A stretch of DNA of 64,000 nucleotides from Catenulispora sp. MAP5-51 (GCF_041261205.1 NZ_JBGCCH010000006.1:248001-312000), one strand, 5' to 3'. Shown: positions 40,643 through 50,270, counted from the first letter of the stretch. A program made the numbers and translations. Notes: generated from the sequence alone by a model not told the origin.

Positions 40643-42934
40643 TCAGCCGGCCGTGGACAAAGTCACGCTGCTGACATACAGGGGCTTGGTCGGGTCGGTG
40701 ACCGCCAGGCGCAGGTCGGCCGACAGGTTCTGCAACTCGGCGAACTGCACGTTCGTCAGCGTCACCGTCGCGGTCTGCCAGCTTCCGGTGCCGCTGCCGG
40801 CCACGGTCGGCCCGCCGAAGTACGGGGCGCCGGGGGAGTCGTACTGCACCTGGAATCCCTGACCGGCGACCGACCAGTAGGTGACGTTCGCCGTCACCGT
40901 CGAGGCCTTGGCGACCTGGCTGGACGGATCGAGCTGCAGGTAGACGTTGGCCGGCGTGACGCCGCTCTGCGCGGAGGTCCAGGTCTCATAAGCGGTCTGG
41001 CCGTCCTGCGTCACCTGGGTGAGGTTGCCGTCGCCGCCCAGGCCGGTCGCGCCGACCGACAGGAACAGCAGGCCGCCGCCGCCCTGCCCGGCGGTGCCAG
41101 TGACGGACGTCGCGCCGCCGCTGGACGACGGGCACTGGTCCGGGACCGGCGTGCCGGCCGGCGCCGCGCCCGGCAGCATCGACCACTGGTCGAGCTGCGC
41201 CGACTTCATCGCGACCGGAACGCACAGGCTGCCGTCGGCCAGCACCTTCTGCGCCGGAGCCTGGCCGGTCAGCGCGTCCACCACGTGGTACGTGCCGGCG
41301 ATGAGGTTCAGGCCCTTCGGGTGCAGCGTGACCGAGCCGGTGTAGCCGAAGCTCGGGCTCACCTCGCCCAGCGTGATCTGGGCACTGCGATGGTCCGCGG
41401 CGGTGGCCGGGACGACCTGGAGCGCGTGCTGGCTGGTGAGGTCGGCGTAGGCCGGCGCGTAGGAGGCGAGCTGGGATCCGTTGCTGAGTACCGTTCCGCC
41501 TGCCTTCTGGTACGCGGCGATGTTCGCGTCGGAGCCGTTCATCGGCAGCACGGCGCGGTAGTGCGACAGGCTGTCGGCGTGGTTGGCGATCTCCTCGCTG
41601 GTGACCACGGAGAAGCCGGCCTGGTAGCCGTCCCACAGAGCGGTCATGTCGTTCTCGACGTTGTTCAGGCTGCCGCCGGCGTCGTTGCCGCGAGCCTGTG
41701 AGTAGTCGATGTAGACCGCCACCGGCTGCGTCGGGAACGAGCCGGACAGCTTCTTCAGCTGCGGCAGCCAGGAGGTGTAGATCGGGTAGCCGATCACGTC
41801 CTTGCTGGTGCCGTCGTGGATGAAGAAGTCCTCGCCGCCGCCGTACGGCAGCGTCATGGCATACATCGACAGCCAGTTCGTGGCCTCGGCGGGGATCTGG
41901 TCGTCGGTGCCGAACACGGTCCACTCCTGCGCGACCGGGACGTGGTACGCCCGGCCCAGGCTGCCGAACAGCAGGCTCAGGCCCGCGGAGTTGGCGGCGT
42001 CCTCCACGACCGTGGCGTGGTACTTCCTGGCCAGGTTGAAGAAGATGTCGGGCAGGTTGCCCAGCTGCGGGGCGTTGGCGATGTGCCCGCCGAAGTAGTA
42101 GAAGAGCGGCCCGTCGCTGACCTTGCGCACGGCCGCGGTGAGGCGGTCGTACGTGTCCTGGACACTCCACTGGCGGAAGGCCTGGTAGACGCTGTCCAGA
42201 GGGGCGCCGGGGAGCGCGGCCGGCACCTGGCTGAACGACGTGTACGTGGTCCCGTACTTGGTGTTGAAGGCATTGATGGTCTTGTAGGTGGCCGGCAGCC
42301 AGGTGTTCTGGAAGTACGCGATGTCCGCCGGCGCCCAGCCGCCCACGCCGGGACCGTCCAGCCACTGGGCGTCCAGGTGGCCGTAGTCCATGAACGAGCC
42401 GCCATAGGCCGGGTTGTGCGTGACGTGCGCGACCGTGGCGGTGACGTAGGCGAAGTAGTCGTTCTGCTCGGTCTGGTCCCACCAGGCCAGGGCGACGCCG
42501 GTGGCGCCGGTGCTGGTCACCTCGTGGTCCGTCTCGAACGTCGCCGGGCTGCCGCCCCAGCCGGACTGCCAGAAGATCGGCACCAGCTTCACGCCGGCGG
42601 CCTTGGCGTTGGCGAGTTCGGTGTCCAGCTCGGAGAAGTCGAAGGTGCCGCGCGCCGGCTCCAGCTTGGACCACGGCATGTTGAGCTCGGCGCGGTCGAT
42701 GCCCTTGGCCTTGACGGCGGCGAAGTCCGCCGTGGACCACGGTGTTCCGTTGTTGTCGAACTGGAACTGCGAGGCCCAGTAGTCGGAAGTGGGGGTGGCG
42801 TGTGTTGTCGTTGCCGTTCGCGGTGCCGTTGCGTGTGCTGGTGCGGGGTCGGCGGTCGCATATTGCGCGACGAACACACTGGCGGCCAGGCCGCACAGCA
42901 GCGGAATCGCTCCGCGTCGAACCGTGCGCAGCAT
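40643..42934 (-). CDS. Secreted glycoside hydrolase, GH42-like barrel plus C-terminal beta domain
   Basis: A 763-residue exported protein. The signal peptide runs through residues 1-29 (PLLCGLAASVFVAQYATADP). Residues 50-400 look like a TIM-barrel of the GH42/GH35 type (KAKGIDRAELNMPWSKLEPA with GTFDFSELDTELANAKAAGV, then KLVPIFWQSGWGGSP), followed by a domain resembling a beta-galactosidase trimerisation domain and a C-terminal beta-sandwich from about 640. The catalytic glutamates cannot be placed with certainty, so the family is not fixed. RBS GAAGGGGG precedes ATG 42934. It would release sugars outside the cell for the divergent ABC operon. Confidence 0.8.
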   Translation of the reverse strand: MLRTVRRGAIPLLCGLAASVFVAQYATADPAPAHATAPRTATTTHATPTSDYWASQFQFDNNGTPWSTADFAAVKAKGIDRAELNMPWSKLEPARGTFDFSELDTELANAKAAGVKLVPIFWQSGWGGSPATFETDHEVTSTGATGVALAWWDQTEQNDYFAYVTATVAHVTHNPAYGGSFMDYGHLDAQWLDGPGVGGWAPADIAYFQNTWLPATYKTINAFNTKYGTTYTSFSQVPAALPGAPLDSVYQAFRQWSVQDTYDRLTAAVRKVSDGPLFYYFGGHIANAPQLGNLPDIFFNLARKYHATVVEDAANSAGLSLLFGSLGRAYHVPVAQEWTVFGTDDQIPAEATNWLSMYAMTLPYGGGEDFFIHDGTSKDVIGYPIYTSWLPQLKKLSGSFPTQPVAVYIDYSQARGNDAGGSLNNVENDMTALWDGYQAGFSVVTSEEIANHADSLSHYRAVLPMNGSDANIAAYQKAGGTVLSNGSQLASYAPAYADLTSQHALQVVPATAADHRSAQITLGEVSPSFGYTGSVTLHPKGLNLIAGTYHVVDALTGQAPAQKVLADGSLCVPVAMKSAQLDQWSMLPGAAPAGTPVPDQCPSSSGGATSVTGTAGQGGGGLLFLSVGATGLGGDGNLTQVTQDGQTAYETWTSAQSGVTPANVYLQLDPSSQVAKASTVTANVTYWSVAGQGFQVQYDSPGAPYFGGPTVAGSGTGSWQTATVTLTNVQFAELQNLSADLRLAVTDPTKPLYVSSVTLSTAG

Positions 42935-43137
42935 CAGTTCCCCCTTCAGGGGTTTGCAGATGGCGGGTGGTTTGGTTTCCTCCAGGACACGCGCCGTCGG
43001 CGACGTGAGGGGTATGTAACTCCAAGAGTGTTAGTCCGACAAGGCTTCTCACTGAAGCCCCGTTGTGAACCGCGCTGATCTGCACAGATGCCAGTTGAAG
43101 ATCATTGCTTTAGCGGTTTTCCTTGTCAGAGAAGTCT

Positions 43138-43152
43138 TTTGACGCCGACAAA
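43138..43152. promoter_or_regulatory. Imperfect palindrome next to the ABC operon -35 box
   Basis: TTTGACGCCGACAAA is symmetric at 12 of 15 positions. It lies immediately upstream of the -35 box at 43155 in the 341-bp divergent spacer between the hydrolase and the ABC operon. LacI- or ROK-type binding is plausible. Confidence 0.4.
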
Positions 43153-43154
43153 CC

Positions 43155-43184
43155 TTGACCCCGCCGCCGATCCGCTCCGATACT
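43155..43184 (+). promoter_or_regulatory. Predicted promoter of the sugar ABC operon
   Basis: TTGACC (43155-43160), 18-nt spacer, GATACT (43179-43184). A start site near 43191 would give an 85-nt leader to ATG 43276. No other good -35/-10 pair is seen in the plus direction of this spacer. Confidence 0.55.
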
Positions 43185-43206
43185 TCGGGACACCTCCAGG
43201 ACTTCG

Positions 43207-43231
43207 TCACACCGCTGTGAACGCGGTGTGA
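43207..43231. promoter_or_regulatory. 9-bp inverted repeat in the leader of the ABC operon
   Basis: TCACACCGC-TGTGAAC-GCGGTGTGA, perfect arms with a 7-nt centre. It lies about 16 nt after the predicted transcription start, a position suitable for a repressor operator; an RNA hairpin is the alternative. Confidence 0.55.
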
Positions 43232-43275
43232 AGCCCGTCGGCCGTGACCTCCCAACTCTTCTTCGAGGAGCCGTC

Positions 43276-44646
43276 ATGGCCAGAACAACACCTTTGCAAT
43301 CAGTGGGTTTCCGCCGCGCTTTCGCGGCGCTCGCCGCCGTGCCGCTCTCCGCAGGTCTGGCCGCCTGTGGCAGCAGCAGCGGAAGCGGGTCGGGATCGTC
43401 GCAGACGCTGACCATCGCGATGTGGACGAACCCGGCCGCGGTCGCCCAGACCGAGAAGGTGAACGCCGAGTTCGAGAAGCAGCACCCCGGCGTCAAGATC
43501 AAGATGCAGACCGCGCCGACGGCCGGCAACGCGTGGCCGACGCTGTGGCAGAGCCTGGTCTCGGCCAAGAGCGTGGACGTGCTCGCGCAGTTCCCGCCGA
43601 CCCCGCACGCCTATCCGCCGGCCTCGACCGGCATCATCCCGCAGGGCACCCCGGCGCTGATCCAGTCCGGCCAGTTCGTGGACCTGTCGAACCAGCCGTT
43701 CATGAAGCGCTTCGACCCGGCCGCGCAGAAGTACGCCATGGGCTACAACAACGGGACCTACGGCGTCATGACGGCTGAATATGTCAACAACTCCGGCATG
43801 TTCTACAAGAAGGACCTGCTGACCAAGTACGGCCTGTCGGTCCCGACGACCTACAGCGAGTTCATCAACGACATGGACGTCCTGAAGTCGAAGGGCATCA
43901 CGCCGCTGTATGTGGCCGGTAAGGACGGCTACCAGAGCATCGCGTGGTTCGGCATCATGAACCAGCTGCTGATGCAGGACAAGCCGAGCACCGACGCCCC
44001 GGCGGTGTGGGAGAAGCGCGCGCAGGACTTCTGGAACGGTGCCCAGAGCTGGACCGATCCGGTCTACGCCGACACCGCGAACCGGTACGAGAAGGTCCTG
44101 TCCTACATGGAGCCGAACGCCGCGGGTGTGCCTGCGCAGTCGGCTCCGGGAGTCTGGGCCGCCAAGACCAACGACTTCCCGTTCTTCTTCGACGGCTCCT
44201 ACGACGGCAACACCATCGCGCAGTCCAACCCGGGCCTGAACTTCGGCTTCATGGCGCTGCCCGGCGCCGACGACGCCGCCGCGAACCGCGCCGTCCTGGC
44301 GCCGGACCTGTCCTGGGTGGTCCCGACCTGGTCCAAGCATCAGCAGCTGGCGATGGAGTGGCTGGACCTGTTCACCCAGCCGGACAACTACGCGGCGTGG
44401 CTGAAGGCCACCGGATCGATCTCCACCGAGCCGGCGGTGCCGACGCCCGCGCTGTCCTGGACCGACTGGCTGTCCACGCACGCCTCGCAGGGCTTCGTCA
44501 ACGCCGAGCAGCCCTGGACGTCGACCAAGTTCCCGACGGCGGCCGGCGACCAGGACCGGACCAAGATGCAGCCGTTCGGTTCGCAGACCCCGGCCCAGGC
44601 GCTCAAGGAATCGGCGGACGCTTACAAGTCGGCAGTGGGGCACTGA
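43276..44646 (+). CDS. Sugar ABC transporter substrate-binding lipoprotein
   Basis: A 456-residue family 1 solute-binding protein. The signal peptide ends at the lipobox GLAAC (Cys31), and the mature chain begins GSSSGSGSG. Typical features are LTIAMWTNPAAVAQTEKVN, FEKQHPGVKIKMQT and the late PDLSWVVPTWSKHQQLAMEW. It binds an oligosaccharide outside the membrane and passes it to the two permeases that follow. RBS GAGGAG precedes ATG 43276. The permease start is 3 nt after its stop. Confidence 0.93.
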   Translation: MARTTPLQSVGFRRAFAALAAVPLSAGLAACGSSSGSGSGSSQTLTIAMWTNPAAVAQTEKVNAEFEKQHPGVKIKMQTAPTAGNAWPTLWQSLVSAKSVDVLAQFPPTPHAYPPASTGIIPQGTPALIQSGQFVDLSNQPFMKRFDPAAQKYAMGYNNGTYGVMTAEYVNNSGMFYKKDLLTKYGLSVPTTYSEFINDMDVLKSKGITPLYVAGKDGYQSIAWFGIMNQLLMQDKPSTDAPAVWEKRAQDFWNGAQSWTDPVYADTANRYEKVLSYMEPNAAGVPAQSAPGVWAAKTNDFPFFFDGSYDGNTIAQSNPGLNFGFMALPGADDAAANRAVLAPDLSWVVPTWSKHQQLAMEWLDLFTQPDNYAAWLKATGSISTEPAVPTPALSWTDWLSTHASQGFVNAEQPWTSTKFPTAAGDQDRTKMQPFGSQTPAQALKESADAYKSAVGH

Positions 44647-44649
44647 CCT

Positions 44650-45549
44650 GTGAGCACCATCCCCTTCGGCACAAAGCGGACACGGCGGTGGCTGCCCTGG
44701 GCCTCCATCGCCGTGCCCTCCATCGGCTGGCTGGTCTTCGGGTTGTTCCCGTCGGTGTCGACGGTCTTCTTCTCCTTCACCGAGTACTCCGGCTTCCCGG
44801 GCACCCCGCTGCACTTCTGCGGGTTGTGCAACTACAGCAACGCGTTCAACAGCTCCTGGTCCGACTTCTCGGCCTCGGTGGTCGTGACGCTCAAGTACGT
44901 GGCCGGGGTCACGGTCCTGCAGATCGCGATCGGCCTTGGACTCGCGCTGCTGCTGCGCCACCGACGGCACGGATTCGGGCTCTACCGCGCCCTGATCTTC
45001 ATGCCGCAGGTCTTCTCCGTGACCATCGTGGGCGTGCTGTTCTCGCTGGTCTTCGACCCGCAGAACGGCCCGGCCGAGCCGGTGTACCACGGGCTGTTCG
45101 GCTCGACGAGCGCCTTCCTGGGCGACCAGAGCTGGGCCCTGTGGCTGGTCATCATGATCAACGTCTGGATGTTCAGCGGCTACACCATGCTGGTCTACAT
45201 CGCCGCGCTGCGGCGGATCCCGCCGGAGCTGTACGAGGCCGCCTCGCTCGACGGCGCCGGGCGCCTGCGGACGTTCCGCCACATCACCTGGCCGCTGCTG
45301 GCGAACGCCACCACGGTGAACGTCTTCCTGACCGCGATGGGGTGCGTCGGCGAGTTCGCGCTCATCAGGGTCCTGACGGACGGCCACTACGGCACCAAGA
45401 CGCTCGGCATGTACATGTTCGACACCGCGTTCGGCGTGAACCCGTCGCTGGGCTACGGCTCGATGCTGGCGGTGGCGCAGTTCGTGATCACCCTGGTGAT
45501 CGGCAGCGCTCTGCTGGTCTTCCTGCGCCGGCGGGAGGTGACGCTGTGA
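44650..45549 (+). CDS. Sugar ABC transporter permease (MalF-like)
   Basis: A 299-residue inner-membrane permease with six helices and the ATPase-coupling EAA loop (YEAASLDGAGRLRTFRHITW, residues about 196-215). It starts at GTG 44650 and its stop overlaps the next permease by 4 bp. There is no ATPase gene in the operon, so a shared MsiK-like ATPase probably energises transport, as for other actinobacterial sugar importers. Confidence 0.93.
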   Translation: MSTIPFGTKRTRRWLPWASIAVPSIGWLVFGLFPSVSTVFFSFTEYSGFPGTPLHFCGLCNYSNAFNSSWSDFSASVVVTLKYVAGVTVLQIAIGLGLALLLRHRRHGFGLYRALIFMPQVFSVTIVGVLFSLVFDPQNGPAEPVYHGLFGSTSAFLGDQSWALWLVIMINVWMFSGYTMLVYIAALRRIPPELYEAASLDGAGRLRTFRHITWPLLANATTVNVFLTAMGCVGEFALIRVLTDGHYGTKTLGMYMFDTAFGVNPSLGYGSMLAVAQFVITLVIGSALLVFLRRREVTL

Positions 45550-46415
45550 GCCTGCGACTGCGCGAGATGACACGCACCGGCGGGCTGCAACTGGTCTGCC
45601 TGGTCATCTCCGTCGGATTCTTCGCCCTGCCGCTGGTCTACCTGGCGCTGCAGGCGTTCAAGACCAACAACGAGTTCCTGAACGACCCGACCGGGCTGCC
45701 GCACTCGTGGACGTTCTCCAACTTCAGCGACGCCTGGAGCCAGGGCGACTTCTCGAACGAGATGGTGAACAGCCTGCTGTACGCCGTCATCCCCGACATC
45801 ATCACCCTGATTCTCGGTGTGTTCCTGGCCTTCCCGATCTCCCGCGGCTGGTTCAAGCACTCCAACCTGCTGTACGGCTTCTTCGTGTTCTCCGGGTTCC
45901 TGCCGGCCGGCCTGATCCCGCTGTTCATCGAGGCCCAGAAGATCGGCACCTACAACAGCCGGATCGGCTACCTGATCATGACCTCGCTGACCGGCGCGGG
46001 GTTCTTCTTCTTCGTCGGGTACATCAAGACCATCCCGCGCGAGATGGACGAGGCCGCCGCCTTGGACGGCTGCGGGTACATCCGCTACATCTTCACGATG
46101 GTCGTCCCGCAGATGAAGCCGGCGCTGGCCACCTTCGGCATCTTCGGCTTCGTCGCCGGCTGGAACAACCTGATCCTGCCCCTGGTCATGCTCAACGACC
46201 AGAGCCTGTGGCCGGTGACCCGCGGCCTGTTCTCGTTCTTCGGGCAGTACTCCTCGCAGTGGCCGCTGGTCGCGGCGGCGACGATCATCGTGGCGCTGCC
46301 GATCCTGGCCGTCTTCGCGCTCCTGCAACGCAACCTGGTCGAGGGCGTCGCCGGCGGTGCTGCGGCCGGCAGTGGAGGCGTGGCAGTGACACAGAACCCG
46401 GAGAAGATCTCATGA
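45546..46415 (+). CDS. Sugar ABC transporter permease (MalG-like)
   Basis: A 289-residue permease with six helices and the EAA loop MDEAAALDGCGYIRYIFTMV near residue 165. GTG 45546 overlaps the preceding stop (GTGA). With the MalF-like partner it forms the membrane channel of the importer. Its stop overlaps the ThuA start by 4 bp (ATGA). Confidence 0.93.
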   Translation: MSLRLREMTRTGGLQLVCLVISVGFFALPLVYLALQAFKTNNEFLNDPTGLPHSWTFSNFSDAWSQGDFSNEMVNSLLYAVIPDIITLILGVFLAFPISRGWFKHSNLLYGFFVFSGFLPAGLIPLFIEAQKIGTYNSRIGYLIMTSLTGAGFFFFVGYIKTIPREMDEAAALDGCGYIRYIFTMVVPQMKPALATFGIFGFVAGWNNLILPLVMLNDQSLWPVTRGLFSFFGQYSSQWPLVAAATIIVALPILAVFALLQRNLVEGVAGGAAAGSGGVAVTQNPEKIS

Positions 46416-47068
46416 CTTCACAGACCAAGCACGCTTTGGTGGTCCGGGGTGGCTGGGACGGCCACGTCCCGGTCCCCACGAGCGACAAGTACGCGGCCGT
46501 CCTCAAGGACGACGGTTACGACGTCACGGTTTCCGACACCCTGGACAGCTACCTCGACGAGGAGCTGTTGGCCGGCACCGATCTGATCGTCCAGTGCTGG
46601 ACCATGGGCCAGATCAGCGGTGACCAGGTCAGCGGTCTGATCAATGCGGTGCGAGCCGGGACGGGGTTCGCCGGCTGGCACGGCGGCGTCATCGATGCCT
46701 TCCGGAGCGAGACCCGTTATCAGCTCATGACCGGCGGGCAGTTCGTGCACCACCCGCGGGAGTTCACCACCTACGAGGTACGGACCGTCGCCGAACACCC
46801 GATCATGGCCGGGATCGAGCGGTTCACCGTGACCACCGAGCAGTACTACCTGCACATGGATCCGCAGGTCGAGGTCCTGGCGGTCACCGACTACGCCGAG
46901 GACCCGGACACCCCCGAGCTCGCCGGCGCCGTCGTGCCGATCACCTGGACCCGGGAGTGGGGAGCCGGCCGGGTCTTCGTCACCGCGGTCGGCCACCGGA
47001 TGGCCGACGTGGAAGTACCCGAAGTCGATGCGATGATCAGGAGGGGAATGGCATGGGCGACACGATGA
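46412..47068 (+). CDS. ThuA-like protein (trehalose-utilisation family)
   Basis: A 218-residue ThuA-domain protein with the class I glutamine-amidotransferase-like fold: ALVVRGGWDGH at the N-terminus, FAGWHGGVIDAFR (the GxHG segment, residues about 87-99), LMTGGQFVHHP and VPITWTREWGAGRVFVTAVGH. ThuA proteins take part in oxidation or handling of disaccharides such as trehalose; exact chemistry is unsettled. It overlaps the permease and the following oxidoreductase, so it is part of the same pathway. Confidence 0.88.
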   Translation: MTSQTKHALVVRGGWDGHVPVPTSDKYAAVLKDDGYDVTVSDTLDSYLDEELLAGTDLIVQCWTMGQISGDQVSGLINAVRAGTGFAGWHGGVIDAFRSETRYQLMTGGQFVHHPREFTTYEVRTVAEHPIMAGIERFTVTTEQYYLHMDPQVEVLAVTDYAEDPDTPELAGAVVPITWTREWGAGRVFVTAVGHRMADVEVPEVDAMIRRGMAWATR

Positions 47069-48204
47069 CATCAGCGACACCGACGACACCGGCGCTGCGC
47101 GTCGGCGTGGTCGGTGCGGGCAACATCAGCGGCCAGTACTTCGAGGCGGTGCCGCGATTGCCGAACCTGCGCATCACGGCGGTCGCCGACCTGGACGCGG
47201 ACCGCGCCGCCGCGGCCGCGTCCCGGATCCCCGGTGCGCGTGCCGCCAAGCCGAACGAGCTGTACACGGCCGAGGACGTCGACCTCGTCCTGAACCTGAC
47301 CATCCCGGCCGCGCACGCCGAGGTCGCGCACGCCGCGATCGCCGGCGGCAAGCACGTCTACGGCGAGAAGCCGCTCGCGGCCACCACCGCCGAGGCCCGT
47401 GCGGTGCTGGAAGCGGCCGAGCGCGCCGGGGTGCGCGTCGGCTGCGCGCCGGACACCGTGCTCGGCACCGGGATCCAGACGGCGCGGGCCGTCCTGGACG
47501 CCGGGGACGTCGGCGTCCCGGTGGCCGCGACCGCGTTCATGGTCACGCCGGGCCACGAACGCTGGCATCCGGCCCCGGAGTTCTACTACCGCCCCGGTGG
47601 CGGTCCGCTCCTGGACATGGGCCCGTACTACCTCACGGCGCTGGTCACGCTGCTCGGCCCGGTGAAGCGCGTGGTGGGGATGAGCTCCACTCCGCGCCCC
47701 ACACGGGTCATCGGCAGCGGGCCCCGGGCCGGCACCGAGTTCGCGGTGGAGGTGGAGACGCATGTCACCGGCGTGCTGGAGCACGAGGGCGGCGCGCTGT
47801 CCACGCTGGTGATGAGCTTCGACGTGTGGGCCGGGCAGCTGCCGCGGATCGAGGTCTACGGGTCCGGGGGATCGCTGGAGGTGCCCGATCCCAACGGGTT
47901 CGACGGGGAGGTGCGCATTTTCCGAGCTGAGGCTGGCGAATGGGAGCGGGTTCCCGAGCGCGGCGGATACCGCGATGCCTCACGCGGTTACGGCGTCTCG
48001 GACCTGGCGCGGGCGCTCGGCGAAGGGGTTCCGCACCGGGCGAACGGCCAGCTGGCCTTCCACGTGCTGGACGTCATGGAATCGCTGCTCGCCGCCGCGA
48101 AGAGCGGGGACTCGGTGCGGATCGGCAGCACCTGCGAGCGTCCCGCGGCGGTTCCGGCCGGGGCCCGGCCCGAGCAGGAACAAGGGCAGGAGCCGGAACT
48201 TTGA
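47053..48204 (+). CDS. Gfo/Idh/MocA family oxidoreductase
   Basis: A 383-residue NAD(P)-dependent sugar dehydrogenase. The Rossmann start is LRVGVVGAGNISGQYFEAVP (residues 15-34), and the family EKP motif is in GGKHVYGEKPLAATTAEAR. The C-terminal alpha/beta domain has GGGPLLDMGPYYLTAL (the Asp/Tyr region near residue 180). ATG 47053 has AGGAGGGG upstream and overlaps ThuA by 16 bp. Substrate is a sugar or cyclitol, not defined by sequence. The last 20 residues are Gln/Glu-rich and not conserved. Confidence 0.93.
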   Translation: MGDTMTSATPTTPALRVGVVGAGNISGQYFEAVPRLPNLRITAVADLDADRAAAAASRIPGARAAKPNELYTAEDVDLVLNLTIPAAHAEVAHAAIAGGKHVYGEKPLAATTAEARAVLEAAERAGVRVGCAPDTVLGTGIQTARAVLDAGDVGVPVAATAFMVTPGHERWHPAPEFYYRPGGGPLLDMGPYYLTALVTLLGPVKRVVGMSSTPRPTRVIGSGPRAGTEFAVEVETHVTGVLEHEGGALSTLVMSFDVWAGQLPRIEVYGSGGSLEVPDPNGFDGEVRIFRAEAGEWERVPERGGYRDASRGYGVSDLARALGEGVPHRANGQLAFHVLDVMESLLAAAKSGDSVRIGSTCERPAAVPAGARPEQEQGQEPEL

Positions 48205-49217
48205 GGAAGCGGCCGGCTGTGCTGTTCGCCATGCTCCACGAGAACCTGCCCCGGCTGTTCTCGCCCCAGGCCATGGACCGGCTGCGCGAGCTGACCGAGA
48301 TCGACGCCTGTCTGGTGGTCGAGGACTTCCGGCAGCCGGAGGCGGCCCGGGCGCTGGCCTCGGCCGAGGTCCTGATCACCAGCTGGGGCGCGCCGCCGAT
48401 CGGGCAGAGCGTGCTGGACGGCGCACCGCGGTTGCGCGCCGTCCTGCACGCGGCCGGGACGGTGCGCGGCTACGTCACGGACGCGTGCTGGGAGCGCGGG
48501 CTGCTGGTGTCCTCGGCGGCGGAGGCCAACGCGATCCCGGTCGCCGAGTACACGCTGGCCGCGATCCTGTTGGCGGGCAAGAACGCCTTCGTGCTGCGCG
48601 AGTCGTTCACCGGCTCGCGCGGCGCGCCCGATCCCGATCGGGAACGGCGGCGGGACACGCTCGGCAACCACCGCCGGCGGGTCGGCGTCATCGGCGCCTC
48701 GCGGGTCGGGCGGCGGTTGCTGGAGTTGTTGCGGCCGCTGGACTTCGAGGTCTTCCTGGGCGATCCCTACGTCGGGCCGACCGAGGCCGCCGAGCTCGGC
48801 GCCGTGCTGCTGTCGCTGGACGATCTCCTGCGCAGCAGCGACGTCGTCACGGTGCACGCGCCGGACCTGCCGGCCACCCGCGGGATGCTCGACCGGCGCC
48901 GGCTCGCGCTGATCCCCGACGGCGCGACCCTGATCAACACGGCACGGGGCGCGTTGATCGAGGCCGAGGCGCTGACCGCCGAGCTGGTCTCCGGCCGGCT
49001 CAGCGCGGTCCTGGACGTCACCGATCCCGAGCCGCTGCCTGCGGATTCGCCGCTGTACGGGCTTGCGAACGTCTTCCTCACCCCGCACATCGCCGGTTCC
49101 GTCGGCAACGAGCTGTCGCGGATCGGCGATGCGGTGGTGGACGAGGTCGAGCGGCTGGTGAGCGGATATCCGTTGCGGCATCAGGTGGTGCGGTCGGATC
49201 TGGAGCGGGTGGCCTGA
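48201..49217 (+). CDS. D-2-hydroxyacid dehydrogenase family protein
   Basis: A 338-residue NAD-dependent dehydrogenase. Rossmann motif VGVIGASRVGRRLLELL, Arg in TLINTARGALIE, Glu in VLDVTDPEPLP and the catalytic His in FLTPHIAGSVGNEL are all in place. The start is probably TTG 48201, overlapping the previous stop (TTGA) and preceded by AGGAG; the next ATG is at 48231. It closes the sugar operon, suggesting that the imported sugar is oxidised to an acid or that a 2-keto acid is reduced. Confidence 0.9.
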   Translation: MRKRPAVLFAMLHENLPRLFSPQAMDRLRELTEIDACLVVEDFRQPEAARALASAEVLITSWGAPPIGQSVLDGAPRLRAVLHAAGTVRGYVTDACWERGLLVSSAAEANAIPVAEYTLAAILLAGKNAFVLRESFTGSRGAPDPDRERRRDTLGNHRRRVGVIGASRVGRRLLELLRPLDFEVFLGDPYVGPTEAAELGAVLLSLDDLLRSSDVVTVHAPDLPATRGMLDRRRLALIPDGATLINTARGALIEAEALTAELVSGRLSAVLDVTDPEPLPADSPLYGLANVFLTPHIAGSVGNELSRIGDAVVDEVERLVSGYPLRHQVVRSDLERVA

Positions 49218-49250
49218 GCCTCATCCCACTCTGAATCAGCCCACCTTGAA

Positions 49251-50270
49251 TCAGTCCTCTTCGAAGGTGACGACCATCTTCCCGGTGTTGCCGCCGCCGA
49301 GCATGGACACGAAGGCGTCGACCGTGTTGGCGAAGCCGTGCACCACGGTCTCGTCGACCGGTACGGCGCCGGAGACGATGTGCGGGATCAGGAAGTCCTC
49401 GAACTCCTCGCGGGCGTCGAGGTGGTCGCGCACCAGGAACCCCTCCAGGCGCAGCGCGTTGCCGACGATGTCGTAGAGGTTGGCCGGCGCGGCGGGCGGG
49501 TTGTCCAGGTCGTCGTACTGCGCGACGGCGCCGCACCAGGCGATGCGTCCGTGGTGTCGCAGGACGCTGATGGCGGCCTCCAGGTGCGTGCCTCCGACGT
49601 TGTCGAAGTAGACGTCGATGCCGTGCGGCGCGGCGGCGCTGAGCTGGTCGGCCAGCGGCGTCGCGGACCGGTAGTCCACGGCGGCGTCGAAGCCGACGTG
49701 CTCGACCAGGTGCTTCGCCTTCGCCGGGGAGCCGGTGCTGCCGATGAGCCGGCCGGCGCCCAGCACCCGGGCGATGCGCGCGGCCGCCGTCCCGACACCG
49801 CCGCCGGCGGCCGAGATGAACAGGTCCTCGCCGGGCTGGAGCTTCGCGATCCGCTTCAGCCCGACGTAGGCGGTCAGGCCGGTGCCGCCGAGGATGCCGA
49901 GGTAGGCGGTGAGCGGGACGCCGTCGGGGACGGTCAGGACCCTGATGTCAGCCGCGGTGACGACCGCGTGCGTGGCCCAGCTGTGCCGGTGGAAGACGAC
50001 GCTGCCCTCGGCGACCGCCGGGTCCTTCGAGGCCAGGACCCGGCCCAGCACCCGGCCCTCGAGCCCGAAGCCCTTCTCCCAGTCGCCCCAGTGCATCGCC
50101 TCGCGCATGTACGGGTCGACAGACTGGGCCAGGTTCCGCACCAGGATCCGGCCCGGCGCGAGGTCCGGGATCGGCCCGGAGACGAACTCGAAATCGGCGG
50201 CCGCGGGGCGGCCCTGCGGGCGGCGGGCTTGGCGGATGGCTTGGTAGGTCGCGTTGACTGGCATGGCCAT
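49251..50270 (-). CDS. NADP-dependent oxidoreductase of the MDR/quinone reductase (CurA-like) type
   Basis: A 339-residue zinc-free medium-chain reductase. The nucleotide-binding block is DLFISAAGGGVGTAAARIAR (residues about 150-168), the N-terminal part has RNLAQSVDPYMREAMH, and IDVYFDNVGGTHLEAAI and MVVTFEED near the end are characteristic of the leukotriene B4 12-hydroxydehydrogenase/CurA group. It reduces conjugated enones with NADPH. It starts at ATG 50270 (ATG 50264 possible). It is divergent from a LysR gene that probably controls it. Confidence 0.92.
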   Translation of the reverse strand: MAMPVNATYQAIRQARRPQGRPAAADFEFVSGPIPDLAPGRILVRNLAQSVDPYMREAMHWGDWEKGFGLEGRVLGRVLASKDPAVAEGSVVFHRHSWATHAVVTAADIRVLTVPDGVPLTAYLGILGGTGLTAYVGLKRIAKLQPGEDLFISAAGGGVGTAAARIARVLGAGRLIGSTGSPAKAKHLVEHVGFDAAVDYRSATPLADQLSAAAPHGIDVYFDNVGGTHLEAAISVLRHHGRIAWCGAVAQYDDLDNPPAAPANLYDIVGNALRLEGFLVRDHLDAREEFEDFLIPHIVSGAVPVDETVVHGFANTVDAFVSMLGGGNTGKMVVTFEED

